NCBI RefSeq assembly: GCF_011759375.1
Contig: NZ_JAARML010000004.1
Coordinates: 620,001-684,000, forward strand
Reading direction: 5' to 3'
Length of the DNA stretch: 64,000 bases
Origin: Paraflavitalea devenefica
Lineage (GTDB): Bacteria; Bacteroidota; Bacteroidia; Chitinophagales; Chitinophagaceae
The position numbers and the translations under genes are program-made. Positions 7,576 through 16,444 of the stretch are shown piece by piece. Each line of letters opens with the position of its first letter. Position 1 is the first letter of the stretch. Under the pieces are notes generated by a model. It made no database searches and was not told where the DNA came from. It was given only the letters and a program-made list of their open reading frames with translations.

Positions 7576-9549
7576 CTACGGCTGCTTCCAATTGTTATTG
7601 CTCCTGTTATGGTCGGGAAATACATTGTCAGGATCTATTGTTACACTGGAAACAGGCTCCCTAATACCTGTTTTAAAAACATACCGGTAATCATATTGCC
7701 AGATCTCCACCGGGAATGTATGCCGTGTTTTCTTACCGCTTACAGTAGAGATTTCAACAACCAGTGGCATAGCTGCTTTTTCCAGGTTCTCAATAATGAT
7801 CTCAGCGGCTTTGGATGCATCATACCGCACTGCAGCAACAGCCTGATCGAGCTTGTAATTTTCCATAAATGCCTCCTTCCAGAACCAGGTAAGGTCTTCG
7901 CCGGTAGCGCTGTTCATGCAGCGGAAAAAATCCCAGGGCGTGGGATGTTTAAAAGCCCATTGCCGGATGTAATGACGAAACGCATAATCGAATCGCTCTC
8001 CCCCTACAATATGGTTTCTCAGCAAACCAAGCAGGTAAGCTACTTTCAGGTATTGTGAGGAAAGGATCATATCTCCTTTTATCGCATCCGGCCTGGTAAG
8101 CATCGGCACTGCACTGTCGGCAAAATAAGCGGCCGCCGGTGGCGCCAAAGGAGCATATCCTGCAAACTCACCCTGGTTAAAATCCTCGCAGGCCAGGTAA
8201 TCAATAAACATGTTGAACCCTTCATCCATCCAGGCGTACTTGCGTTCATTGCTGCCAACGATCATTGGGAACCAGGTATGTCCCAGTTCATGGTTTACTA
8301 CACGCCAATAATCATTGCCGGTATCTTTGGCAGAACAAAATACAATACCGGGATATTCCATGCCATCCAGGTTGGAGGCAACATTGACCGCACAGGGATA
8401 AGGATAGGGATACCACTTTTTAGAAAAATACTCGATGGTATATTTGATATACTCCGATGATCTGTCCCAGCTTCCCGGCAGTTTGGAAGCTACGGGATAT
8501 AAAGAAATCCCGAATGCTTTTTTCCCGCCGGGCAGGTTGATGCGAATACCTTCCCATACAAAAGCTTTTGAAGCGGTCCAGGCAAAATCACGGCTATCTT
8601 TGATCCGGAATTTCCAGGTACAGGTGGGCCGTGATGGTCTTGAAGCTGCACTCGTAACTTCTTCAGGCGTACGGATAAATACTTTGGTATCGCTGTTCTG
8701 GGCCTGTTGCCAGCGCTTTAACTGAAGGGGCGTTAATACGGCTGCCGGATTTAATAATTCACCGGAGGCCGATACAATGTAAGCAGACGGCAAGGTAATG
8801 TTGACGTTAAAATCGCCATACTCCAGGTAAAATTCGCCATTACCCAGGTAAGGCAGGGTATTCCAACCTTCTACATCATCCAATACACAAAGACGGGGAT
8901 ACCACTGTGCCATGGAATAAATATTCCCGTTTGGGGTGGGCATGATATCTGTTCTGTTCACATTAAAGTCGGCATTGTAGAAAAAGCGGGGAATGATATA
9001 GCTGTATACGATCTTAATGCTGATGGTACCTCCGGCAGCCAATGGCTGCGATAACCGCAATTGCAGCCGGGTATCATCCACCAGGTAGTCGGCATTCACC
9101 GTATCTGCTTTATTTTCCTTTTGGGGAATCAATTGAATGGCCTTAATAGCAAATCCACCTTCGAAAGTTTTCCCCAGTTTGGCGTTATTACTGTCCAGGA
9201 AAAGCTTTGCATCCAGCCCTTTTGAATGCGGCTTAAATACGTTCTGATCCAATTGCAGCCATAGGTAAGACAAGGAACGGGGACTATGATTGGTATAAGT
9301 AATGGTCTCAGTACCATGAATAATATTGCGCTCATCATCCAACAGGGCATCGATGGTATAGTTACAACGGTTTTGCCAGTAAGCCGGTCCGGGCTCGCCA
9401 TGAGCGGTACGGTACATATTGCCGGCCGGCAAAACAGGCAGGGCAGGGAAAAGGTCCTGTGGATTGTAGGCAGAAGTTCTTTCGCTAAACTGAGCGGTTA
9501 CGGAAATGTGGATGATTACCAGGAAAAAGAGTCCTATACCCTGTCTCAT
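7576..9549 (-). CDS. Secreted M1-family zinc aminopeptidase
   Basis: A 657-residue peptidase expected to remove N-terminal residues from peptides outside the cytoplasm. It has an N-terminal signal peptide (ending SVTAQ) and an M1-type N-terminal beta domain. A GMEYPG motif replaces the usual GAMEN exopeptidase motif. The zinc site is HELGH (His420, Glu421, His424) with the third ligand Glu443 in MDEGF, the expected HExxH-x18-E spacing. I start at ATG 9549; a TTG two codons upstream (9555) is also in frame. The upstream region carries an 11-bp tandem repeat (9607-9661) and a 17-bp dyad (9724-9740). Confidence 0.93.
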   Translation of the reverse strand: MRQGIGLFFLVIIHISVTAQFSERTSAYNPQDLFPALPVLPAGNMYRTAHGEPGPAYWQNRCNYTIDALLDDERNIIHGTETITYTNHSPRSLSYLWLQLDQNVFKPHSKGLDAKLFLDSNNAKLGKTFEGGFAIKAIQLIPQKENKADTVNADYLVDDTRLQLRLSQPLAAGGTISIKIVYSYIIPRFFYNADFNVNRTDIMPTPNGNIYSMAQWYPRLCVLDDVEGWNTLPYLGNGEFYLEYGDFNVNITLPSAYIVSASGELLNPAAVLTPLQLKRWQQAQNSDTKVFIRTPEEVTSAASRPSRPTCTWKFRIKDSRDFAWTASKAFVWEGIRINLPGGKKAFGISLYPVASKLPGSWDRSSEYIKYTIEYFSKKWYPYPYPCAVNVASNLDGMEYPGIVFCSAKDTGNDYWRVVNHELGHTWFPMIVGSNERKYAWMDEGFNMFIDYLACEDFNQGEFAGYAPLAPPAAAYFADSAVPMLTRPDAIKGDMILSSQYLKVAYLLGLLRNHIVGGERFDYAFRHYIRQWAFKHPTPWDFFRCMNSATGEDLTWFWKEAFMENYKLDQAVAAVRYDASKAAEIIIENLEKAAMPLVVEISTVSGKKTRHTFPVEIWQYDYRYVFKTGIREPVSSVTIDPDNVFPDHNRSNNNWKQP

Positions 9550-9606
9550 AAGCAACTGATTTGGATAAAATTAAATATACTAAAAGTCCAAAACTCTCAA
9601 AAAAGT

Positions 9607-9661
9607 TATAGAGCTCCTATAGAGCTTTTACAGAGCAACTATAGAGGTCTTATAGAGCTTG
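9607..9661. repeat. Five-copy 11-bp tandem repeat
   Basis: Five units start at 9607, 9618, 9629, 9640 and 9651, exactly 11 bases apart. The consensus is TATAGAGCTnn; the third unit reads TACAGAGCA and the fourth TATAGAGGT. The array lies about 60 bases upstream of the M1 peptidase start and does not continue on either side. The 11-base step is close to one DNA helical turn, so a multimeric protein-binding site is possible. Confidence 0.85.
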
Positions 9662-9723
9662 TCTTCCAGGGATGCTCCGGGGAACAGCCGGAGGCAATGG
9701 TAGGGTGAAGGTAGGCAGCCGTA

Positions 9724-9740
9724 TGTTAACCGCGTTAACA
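9724..9740. promoter_or_regulatory. 17-bp dyad, possible operator
   Basis: TGTTAAC CGC GTTAACA is a perfect 7-bp inverted repeat around three bases. It lies in the 380-base gap between the divergent M1 peptidase (start 9549) and the small secreted protein (start 9930), where an operator could act on either gene. The regulator is unknown. Confidence 0.35.
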
Positions 9741-9929
9741 AGTCATTTACAAAAGCAGGCTACCACCTTTTCACCTTTACTACTAATTTTACTACGCTTG
9801 CCATAGGATACAGATCATCCATTGAATGTTTCAACAATGTGGCAGGAGAAAACGATGCCTTTCCATTTAAAAAGAAAGGCTTTATTTTTTTTAGCGGCAT
9901 TGATAGACTGTTATCATTTCTGAGGCCAG

Positions 9930-10340
9930 ATGATGAGTTTTTTAATCAGATTTATTTTATCGCTGTGTTTTCTCTTCTGGGGAGGATATGCGCCTGCAAA
10001 TCAGGGGCATTTGGGCTATTCCCGTAAAAGAATAGCACACAGCTCCGTACATGCCAGCTATTCCCGCCAGCTAGGCGGTGAAGTCACGGTGAGTAAGGCC
10101 GGGTCTTCAGATACCGGCAATAAGACCAATGAGATCATCATTGCTGTAGAAATTGAGGAAGATGACGAATCAGCATCCTCCAAAAAACAGGGAGGCACCA
10201 GTCATTATCCTATCTCCTATTTATACGCCCCGGAGCCGGGAGGCGATTATTGCAACGGCTGCAACCGCTTACCCTTCTGTGAACACTTCTCGAGAACCTC
10301 TTCTTATAAATTTATCCTGCACCGGGTAATCAGGATATGA
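9930..10340 (+). CDS. Small secreted hypothetical protein
   Basis: A 136-residue protein I cannot assign. It has a clear signal peptide (residues about 1-23, hydrophobic IRFILSLCFLFWGGYAPA), then a basic stretch and an acidic segment (VEIEEDDES) followed by KKQGG. Three cysteines cluster near the end (YCNGCNRLPFCEHF). The presence of a signal peptide and the lack of a competing frame support it as a gene. It is followed by 161 bases before the efflux operon and is not obviously part of it. The cysteine group could bind a metal or form disulfides. Confidence 0.6.
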   Translation: MMSFLIRFILSLCFLFWGGYAPANQGHLGYSRKRIAHSSVHASYSRQLGGEVTVSKAGSSDTGNKTNEIIIAVEIEEDDESASSKKQGGTSHYPISYLYAPEPGGDYCNGCNRLPFCEHFSRTSSYKFILHRVIRI

Positions 10341-10501
10341 TGTTATATTCCCCGGCAGGCAACCGGAAGTTGCCTGACTTTTCTGCCATTCATTTTTTAC
10401 GGTTTGGCCTCCATGGCACTTAGCTACAGGAGTCAGGTGTTGTACGCACCATTCAAAAAAGAATTATCAACCAACCCAGGGATAAGCCCCCATTAATTAT
10501 T

Positions 10502-11584
10502 ATGAAGAGAATTTTCATGCTCATGGGCTTGTGTGCTTTATTGTGTCATACAAGCTGCAAACCCAAGGAAGAAAAGAAAGAAGAAGCCACCAAATTTCTG
10601 GTTACCGGCCCCTTGAAGATGGACACCACCGTCACCAATCATTACGTGTGCCAGATACGGTCCATACGCAATATTGAACTGCGGGCCCAGGAAAAAGGTT
10701 ACCTGGAGAATATTTATGTAGACGAAGGCCAGTTTGTAAAGAAAGGACAACTCCTGTTCAAGATCATGCCTAAGATCTATGAGGCTGAGCTGCAGAAAGC
10801 ACAGGCGGAAGTGAACGCCGCAGAGATTGAAGTGCAGAATACCCAACCCCTGGCGGAGAAAAACATCGTGTCGAAAAATGAACTGGCCATGGCGCAGGCC
10901 AAGCTCGGCAAAGCAAAAGCTGAATTGGAACTGGCCAAAGTGCACCTGGAGTTTACGAATATAAGAGCCCCCTTTGATGGACTGGTAGACCGCCTCCATT
11001 TAAAGCTGGGCAGCCTTGTAGAAGAAGGTGAATTGCTCACCAGCCTGAGTGACAACAGCCAGATGTGGGTGTATTTCAATGTTTCCGAACCTGAATACCT
11101 CGACTTCCAGGCCCAGGCCAAAACAAAAGGGAAGCTGGCAGTAAACCTGTTAATGGCCAATAATGAAGTGTTCAAACATCCCGGTGTGGTGGAGACTATT
11201 GAAAGTGAGTTTAACAATGAAACCGGCAATATTGCCTTCAGGGCCACCTTTCCCAACCAGGAAGGATTGTTAAGGCATGGAGAAACCGGTAATATACTCC
11301 TGAAAGAGCAGTTTAAAGATGCCCTGATCATTCCGCAGAAAGCAACGCTTGAGATCATGGACAAGAAGTATGTGTATATCGTAGATAAAAACAACGTAGT
11401 GAAGTTAACGCCCATTACCATTGGCGCTGAAATGCCGGACTTATATGTAATCAAAGAAGGTATAGCTGAAAACGATAAGATATTGCTGGAAGGCATACGG
11501 AAAGTAAAGAACAATGATAAGATAGCTTTTGATTTCGAAGAGCCACAGTCGGTAATCACGCATTTAAAGTTGCCAACAGAATAA
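10502..11584 (+). CDS. RND efflux periplasmic adaptor (membrane fusion protein)
   Basis: A 360-residue AcrA/MexA-like lipoprotein that should bridge the inner-membrane pump and the outer-membrane channel. The signal ends in a lipobox with Cys19 (CHTSC). The biotinyl-lipoyl half motifs (LRAQEKGYLENIYVDEGQFV and IRAPFDGLVDRLHLKLGSLV) flank an alpha-hairpin rich in Ala, Glu and Gln (about 85-155), followed by beta-barrel and membrane-proximal domains. It is the first gene of a three-gene operon: the permease starts 24 bases later. Confidence 0.95.
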   Translation: MKRIFMLMGLCALLCHTSCKPKEEKKEEATKFLVTGPLKMDTTVTNHYVCQIRSIRNIELRAQEKGYLENIYVDEGQFVKKGQLLFKIMPKIYEAELQKAQAEVNAAEIEVQNTQPLAEKNIVSKNELAMAQAKLGKAKAELELAKVHLEFTNIRAPFDGLVDRLHLKLGSLVEEGELLTSLSDNSQMWVYFNVSEPEYLDFQAQAKTKGKLAVNLLMANNEVFKHPGVVETIESEFNNETGNIAFRATFPNQEGLLRHGETGNILLKEQFKDALIIPQKATLEIMDKKYVYIVDKNNVVKLTPITIGAEMPDLYVIKEGIAENDKILLEGIRKVKNNDKIAFDFEEPQSVITHLKLPTE

Positions 11585-11608
11585 TCCAAGTACCCAAAAA
11601 AGCAAGCG

Positions 11609-14600
11609 ATGTTTAATATATTCATGAAACGGCCGGTCTTTGCGATAGTCATATCGGTTATGATTATCTTCATGGGCGTACTGGCCATTAACACCCTGCC
11701 CACCTCGCAGTTCCCTTCTATTGCGCCGCCCAGGGTGATCGTTAGTGTATCTTATCCCGGCGCCAGTGCTGATGTGCTGGTTAAGTCTGTGCTCATTCCG
11801 ATGGAGAAAGCCGTTAACGGTGTGCCGGGTATGAAGTATATGACCTCTGACGCCACGAGTGCCGGCGAGGCCAATATACAGGTGGTTTTTGATCTTGGTA
11901 CCGATCCCAACCAGGCCGTGGTAAACGTTAAGAACCGCATTGAGCAGGTAACAAACAGGTTGCCTGTACTGGTACAGCGTGAAGGTATCATCGTTAATAT
12001 CTTACAGCCCAACATGCTGATGTATGTTAACGTGTATAGTAAAGATCCCAAAGCAGATGAAAAGTTTCTCTACAACTATGCCAACGTTAATATTTTAAAT
12101 GAATTAAAACGGGTAACCGGTGTAGGTAACGCCCAGATCCTCGGTAGCCGGCAATATGCCATGCGGGTATGGCTGAAGCCCGACCGGATGCGTGCCTACA
12201 ATGTATCTACAGACGAAGTGATGGAAGCGCTGGGCAGTCAAAGTATTATTGGTTCACCCGGCAGGTTGGGCAGAAGTGATGGTAAACGTTCAGAAGCGCT
12301 GGAATATGTGTTGACCTACCAGGGAAGGTATAACCAGCCGGAGCAATATAAGGATGTCATTATCCGCGCCAACTCCAACGGCGAAATGCTTCACCTGAAA
12401 GATGTAGCCGATGTGGAGCTGGGCAGTGAATATTATGATATTTATTCCAACCTCAACGGCCACCCTTCGGCAGCGATCGTATTGAAGCAAACGTATGGTA
12501 GTAATGCCAGTGATGTAATTAAAAGTCTCAAAGCAAAACTGGATGAGATCAAGGCCAGTTCTTTTCCTCCGGGCATGGATTACGAGATCAGTTATGACGT
12601 GTCTACCTTCCTGGATGCTTCTATTGAAAAGGTAGTGCATACACTGGGAGAGGCCTTCATACTGGTGGCCATCGTGGTATTCCTGTTCCTGGGCGACTGG
12701 CGCTCTACCCTTATCCCCACACTGGCCGTTCCGGTATCGCTGATAGGCTCCTTCTTTTTCATGCAGCTTTTCGGACTGAACATTAACCTCATCACTTTGT
12801 TCGCGCTGGTGCTGGCCATTGGTATCGTGGTAGACAATGCGATCGTGGTGATCGAGGCCGTACACGCCAAGATGCATGAAGAGAACCTCTCGCCGTACCA
12901 GGCTACTTATAAAGTGGTGCATGAGATCAGTGGCGCCATTGTGGCCATCACGTTCGTAATGACAGCGGTGTTTATCCCCGTTGCCTTTATGTCGGGCCCG
13001 GTAGGTATATTCTACAGGCAGTTCTCCATTACCATGGCCACGGCCATCGTACTGTCTGGCGTGGTAGCGTTGACCCTTACGCCGGTGCTCTGCGCCATCT
13101 TATTGAAGAATACACATGGAAAACCTAAGAAAAAGACACCGATCGATAAATTCCTTGACGCCTTCAACAGGGGCTTCGAAAAACTGACGGGCAGGTATGC
13201 AGGACTGTTAAAGCTGATTGCCAACCGCCGGTTGATCACTTTCGGCATGTTGCTGGCTTTTGGTTTCGGCATATTCGGCATTGGCAAAACGCTGCCCGCC
13301 GGCTTTATTCCCAACGAAGACCAGGGCATGATCTACGCCATCATCCAAACGCCTCCCGGCTCTACACTGGAAAGGACCAATCATTTGGCCCGGGAAGTGC
13401 AGGAGATAGCGGAGCATGTAGAAGGCATTCAATCTGTTTCCGCACTGGCAGGTTACGAGGTGTTAACGGAGGGCCGGGGTTCCAATGCCGGTACCTGTTT
13501 GATCAACCTGAAAAACTGGTCAGCGCGTAAGCACTCGGTAAATGAGATCATCCATGAACTGGAAGAAAAGACCAGGGAAATTCCCGGGGCAACGATCGAG
13601 TTCTTCGGACCTCCGGCCGTACCGGGTTACGGTGCTGCAGGCGGTTTCGCATTACGCCTCCTGGATAAGACAAACAGCGATGATTTCAAGGACATGGAAA
13701 AGGTGAACGATGATTTTATGGCAGCGTTGCGGGAACGTAAAGAGCTGACGGGCTTATTCACTTTTTTCAGTGCCAATTATCCTCAATACGAACTGGAGAT
13801 AGACAACCAGGCAGCCATGCAAAAAGGCGTGTCCATTGGTAAAGCGATGGACAACCTGTCGGTGCTGATAGGCAGTAGCTATGAACTTGGTTTCATCCGG
13901 TTCGGTACTTATTTCAAAGTATTCGTTCAGGCATCCCCCGAATACAGGGCGCTGCCAGACGACCTGCTGAAGTTGTATGTAAAGAGTGAGCATGATGAGA
14001 TGGTCCCTTATTCAGCGTTCATGAAGATCAAAAAGTCGCATGGATTAAATGAGATCACCCGGTACAATATGTACAACTCATCTGCTATCAGGGGCGAGCC
14101 TGCTCCGGGTTATAGCAGTGGTGAAGCCATCAAAGTGATCCAGGAGGTGGCAGAGAAAACACTGCCACGTGGTTATGCCATCGACTGGGAAGGTCTTTCC
14201 AAAGATGAAGCAGGACGTGGTAATGAAGCAATCGTTATTTTCCTGATCGTATTAGGGTTTGTGTACCTGATCCTGGCGGCACAATACGAAAGCTTCCTGC
14301 TGCCATTTGCGGTAATCCTTTCCCTGCCTGCAGGCGTTTTCGGATCGTTCTTATTGATCAAGGCCATGGGATTGGCCAATGATATTTATGCCCAGGTGGG
14401 GCTGGTAATGCTCGTGGGCCTGTTGGGTAAGAATGCCGTACTGATCGTGGAGTTTGCCGTTCAGAAACACCGGTCAGGCTCTACCGTACTGGAAGCCGCG
14501 ATAGAAGGCGCCAAGGTGCGTTTCCGTCCGATCCTGATGACCTCCCTCGCCTTTATCGCCGGCCTGATCCCGCTGCTTTTCGCTACGGGCCCGGGCGCCA

Positions 14601-14776
14601 TTGGTAACCGTACCATCGGCTCGTCCTCTGCAGGTGGTATGTTGCTCGGAACAGTATTCGGGGTGATCGTCATTCCGGGGTTGTACTACGTCTTCGGCAA
14701 AATGGCAGAAAAGCGGAAGCTCATTAAAGATGAAGAAGAAAATCCCTTAACAGAAGAAATTGACCACAATGTTTAG
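11609..14776 (+). CDS. RND multidrug efflux permease (HAE1/AcrB-like)
   Basis: A 1055-residue proton-driven exporter of the inner membrane, the usual length for this family. Its N-terminus (MFNIFMKRPVFAIVISVMII) and PTSQFPSIAPPRVIVSVSYPGA are typical, and twelve membrane helices in two halves can be traced. In TM4 the conserved Asp-Asp pair of AcrB (D407-D408) reads Asp409-Asn410 (VVDNAIVVIEAV). The TM10 lysine is kept as Lys941 (LLGKNAVLIVE). The gene sits between its adaptor and outer-membrane partner. Substrates are probably hydrophobic drugs or lipids but cannot be read from the sequence. Confidence 0.96.
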   Translation: MFNIFMKRPVFAIVISVMIIFMGVLAINTLPTSQFPSIAPPRVIVSVSYPGASADVLVKSVLIPMEKAVNGVPGMKYMTSDATSAGEANIQVVFDLGTDPNQAVVNVKNRIEQVTNRLPVLVQREGIIVNILQPNMLMYVNVYSKDPKADEKFLYNYANVNILNELKRVTGVGNAQILGSRQYAMRVWLKPDRMRAYNVSTDEVMEALGSQSIIGSPGRLGRSDGKRSEALEYVLTYQGRYNQPEQYKDVIIRANSNGEMLHLKDVADVELGSEYYDIYSNLNGHPSAAIVLKQTYGSNASDVIKSLKAKLDEIKASSFPPGMDYEISYDVSTFLDASIEKVVHTLGEAFILVAIVVFLFLGDWRSTLIPTLAVPVSLIGSFFFMQLFGLNINLITLFALVLAIGIVVDNAIVVIEAVHAKMHEENLSPYQATYKVVHEISGAIVAITFVMTAVFIPVAFMSGPVGIFYRQFSITMATAIVLSGVVALTLTPVLCAILLKNTHGKPKKKTPIDKFLDAFNRGFEKLTGRYAGLLKLIANRRLITFGMLLAFGFGIFGIGKTLPAGFIPNEDQGMIYAIIQTPPGSTLERTNHLAREVQEIAEHVEGIQSVSALAGYEVLTEGRGSNAGTCLINLKNWSARKHSVNEIIHELEEKTREIPGATIEFFGPPAVPGYGAAGGFALRLLDKTNSDDFKDMEKVNDDFMAALRERKELTGLFTFFSANYPQYELEIDNQAAMQKGVSIGKAMDNLSVLIGSSYELGFIRFGTYFKVFVQASPEYRALPDDLLKLYVKSEHDEMVPYSAFMKIKKSHGLNEITRYNMYNSSAIRGEPAPGYSSGEAIKVIQEVAEKTLPRGYAIDWEGLSKDEAGRGNEAIVIFLIVLGFVYLILAAQYESFLLPFAVILSLPAGVFGSFLLIKAMGLANDIYAQVGLVMLVGLLGKNAVLIVEFAVQKHRSGSTVLEAAIEGAKVRFRPILMTSLAFIAGLIPLLFATGPGAIGNRTIGSSSAGGMLLGTVFGVIVIPGLYYVFGKMAEKRKLIKDEEENPLTEEIDHNV

Positions 14777-16205
14777 AAACAGATTATACAAGTATATAGG
14801 GATAAGCTGCATGGCCCTGGCCTATACAGCTTGCCAGGTTCCCGTGCTGGTTGGGAAAACGGAGAACAAAACAGTGCCTGCAGGTTATACCAGCTCACCC
14901 GATTCCACCAACTCAGCAACGGTGCAGTGGCGGTCCTATTTTACCGATCCCAGCCTGGTAGCCCTGATTGATACGGCTTTGAAAAATAACCAGGAACTCA
15001 ATATCACGTTACAGGAAATTGAGGTTGCCCGGAATGAAATAAGGGCCCGGAAAGGAGAGTATTTACCCTTTGTAGGTGTAAAGGGGGCTGCCGGATTTGA
15101 AAAGGTAGGCAGGTACACCAGCCGGGGCGCCAGTGAAGCCAATATTGAAATTAAGCCGGGCAAAGAAACGCCGGACCCACTACCGGATTTCCTGTTGGGC
15201 GCCTACGCTACCTGGGAAGTGGATATCTGGCACAAGCTGCACAATGCAAAGAAAGCAGCCGTAAGCAGGTATTTGGCTACCGTGGAAGGCAGGAACTTCG
15301 TGGTGACTACCCTGATTGCCGAGATCGCTAATGCATACTATGAATTACTGGCGCTCGATAATCAACTGGAGATTGTAAAGCAGAATATTGAGATCCAGAC
15401 GAATGCCCTGGAGATCGTAAAGGCGCAGAAAGAAGCTACGCGGGTTACGGAACTGGCGGTGCGTAAGTTTGAAGCCGAAGTACTCAATACCAGGAGCCTT
15501 CAGTATGACATTCAGCAAAGGATCACGGAAACCGAGAACAGGATCAATTTCCTGCTGGGACGGTATCCGCAACCTGTTGCCAGGAATGTGCAGGCTTTTA
15601 ACAATGCGATGCCCGGCGCCATTCATGCCGGTCTTCCATCACAGTTACTGGCTAATCGTCCCGATATTAAACGGGCCGAACTGGAACTGGCGGCCGCGAG
15701 ACTGGATATACAGGTGGCCAAAGCGCAGTTTTATCCTTCTTTAGGTATTTCAGCGTCCATCGGTTACCAGGCATTCAATCCGGCCTACCTGTTAAGAACG
15801 CCTCAATCCCTATTGTATTCCCTGGCGGGGGAATTAGTGGCGCCGCTGGTGAATAAGAATGCGATCAAGGCTACGTATTTCAATGCCAATGCGAAGCAGA
15901 TACAGGCTGCTTACCATTACGAACGTACCATCCTGAACGCATACGTGGAAGTGGCCAACCAGTTGGCAAAGATCAATAACCTGGAAAAGAGTTATGACCT
16001 GAAATCGAAGCAGGTGGAGGCGCTGACCCAGTCCATTACTATTTCAAATGACCTTTTCAAATCGGCACGGGCAGATTATATGGAAGTGCTGATGACACAA
16101 CGCGATGCGCTGGAATCGAAGTTTGAACTGATCGAAACCAAAAAGCAGCAGATGAATGCCATGGTGAACATTTACCAGGCATTGGGTGGAGGATGGAATC
16201 AGTAA
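14769..16205 (+). CDS. RND efflux outer-membrane factor (TolC/OprM-like lipoprotein)
   Basis: A 478-residue outer-membrane channel protein of the NodT/OprM type completing the tripartite pump. It begins with a lipoprotein signal (Cys22 in AYTAC) and has two OEP repeats of long helices, including LLANRPDIKRAELELAAARL and ISASIGYQAFNPA. I choose ATG 14769, which overlaps the permease stop by 8 bases; a TTG at 14760 is in frame but less likely. The overlap implies translational coupling. A terminator follows at 16231-16266. Confidence 0.95.
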   Translation: MFRNRLYKYIGISCMALAYTACQVPVLVGKTENKTVPAGYTSSPDSTNSATVQWRSYFTDPSLVALIDTALKNNQELNITLQEIEVARNEIRARKGEYLPFVGVKGAAGFEKVGRYTSRGASEANIEIKPGKETPDPLPDFLLGAYATWEVDIWHKLHNAKKAAVSRYLATVEGRNFVVTTLIAEIANAYYELLALDNQLEIVKQNIEIQTNALEIVKAQKEATRVTELAVRKFEAEVLNTRSLQYDIQQRITETENRINFLLGRYPQPVARNVQAFNNAMPGAIHAGLPSQLLANRPDIKRAELELAAARLDIQVAKAQFYPSLGISASIGYQAFNPAYLLRTPQSLLYSLAGELVAPLVNKNAIKATYFNANAKQIQAAYHYERTILNAYVEVANQLAKINNLEKSYDLKSKQVEALTQSITISNDLFKSARADYMEVLMTQRDALESKFELIETKKQQMNAMVNIYQALGGGWNQ

Positions 16206-16230
16206 AGTAATTGTTGTCTGTGTAATTATC

Positions 16231-16266
16231 AAAGGGTGCCAACAGTCAGCGGCACCCTTTTTTTTA
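16231..16266 (+). terminator. Rho-independent terminator of the RND operon
   Basis: A perfect 10-bp stem AAAGGGTGCC/GGCACCCTTT (16231-16240 with 16251-16260) runs directly into a T-tract, 26 bases after the stop of the outer-membrane factor. Confidence 0.9.
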
Positions 16267-16444
16267 TTGTCATTTCTCAAAATGCCCCCCTTATTCTACC
16301 AATCAGACCTCGGTGTTGTGATTCGTTCCCCGGTAACTTCAGCTAACAGGTGACCGCTTCCAAAGAAGCAGGTCAGGCATGCCCTGTTCTACCCAACCAG
16401 GACGTGTAGCATGCGCATGTCCGGTCAATTAAATTAAACCTTTT

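Noticed and set aside
9607..9661. Short repeats as a possible CRISPR array
   Set aside because: Units are 11 bases with no spacers, and no cas gene is present in the window; the same holds for 37317-37371.
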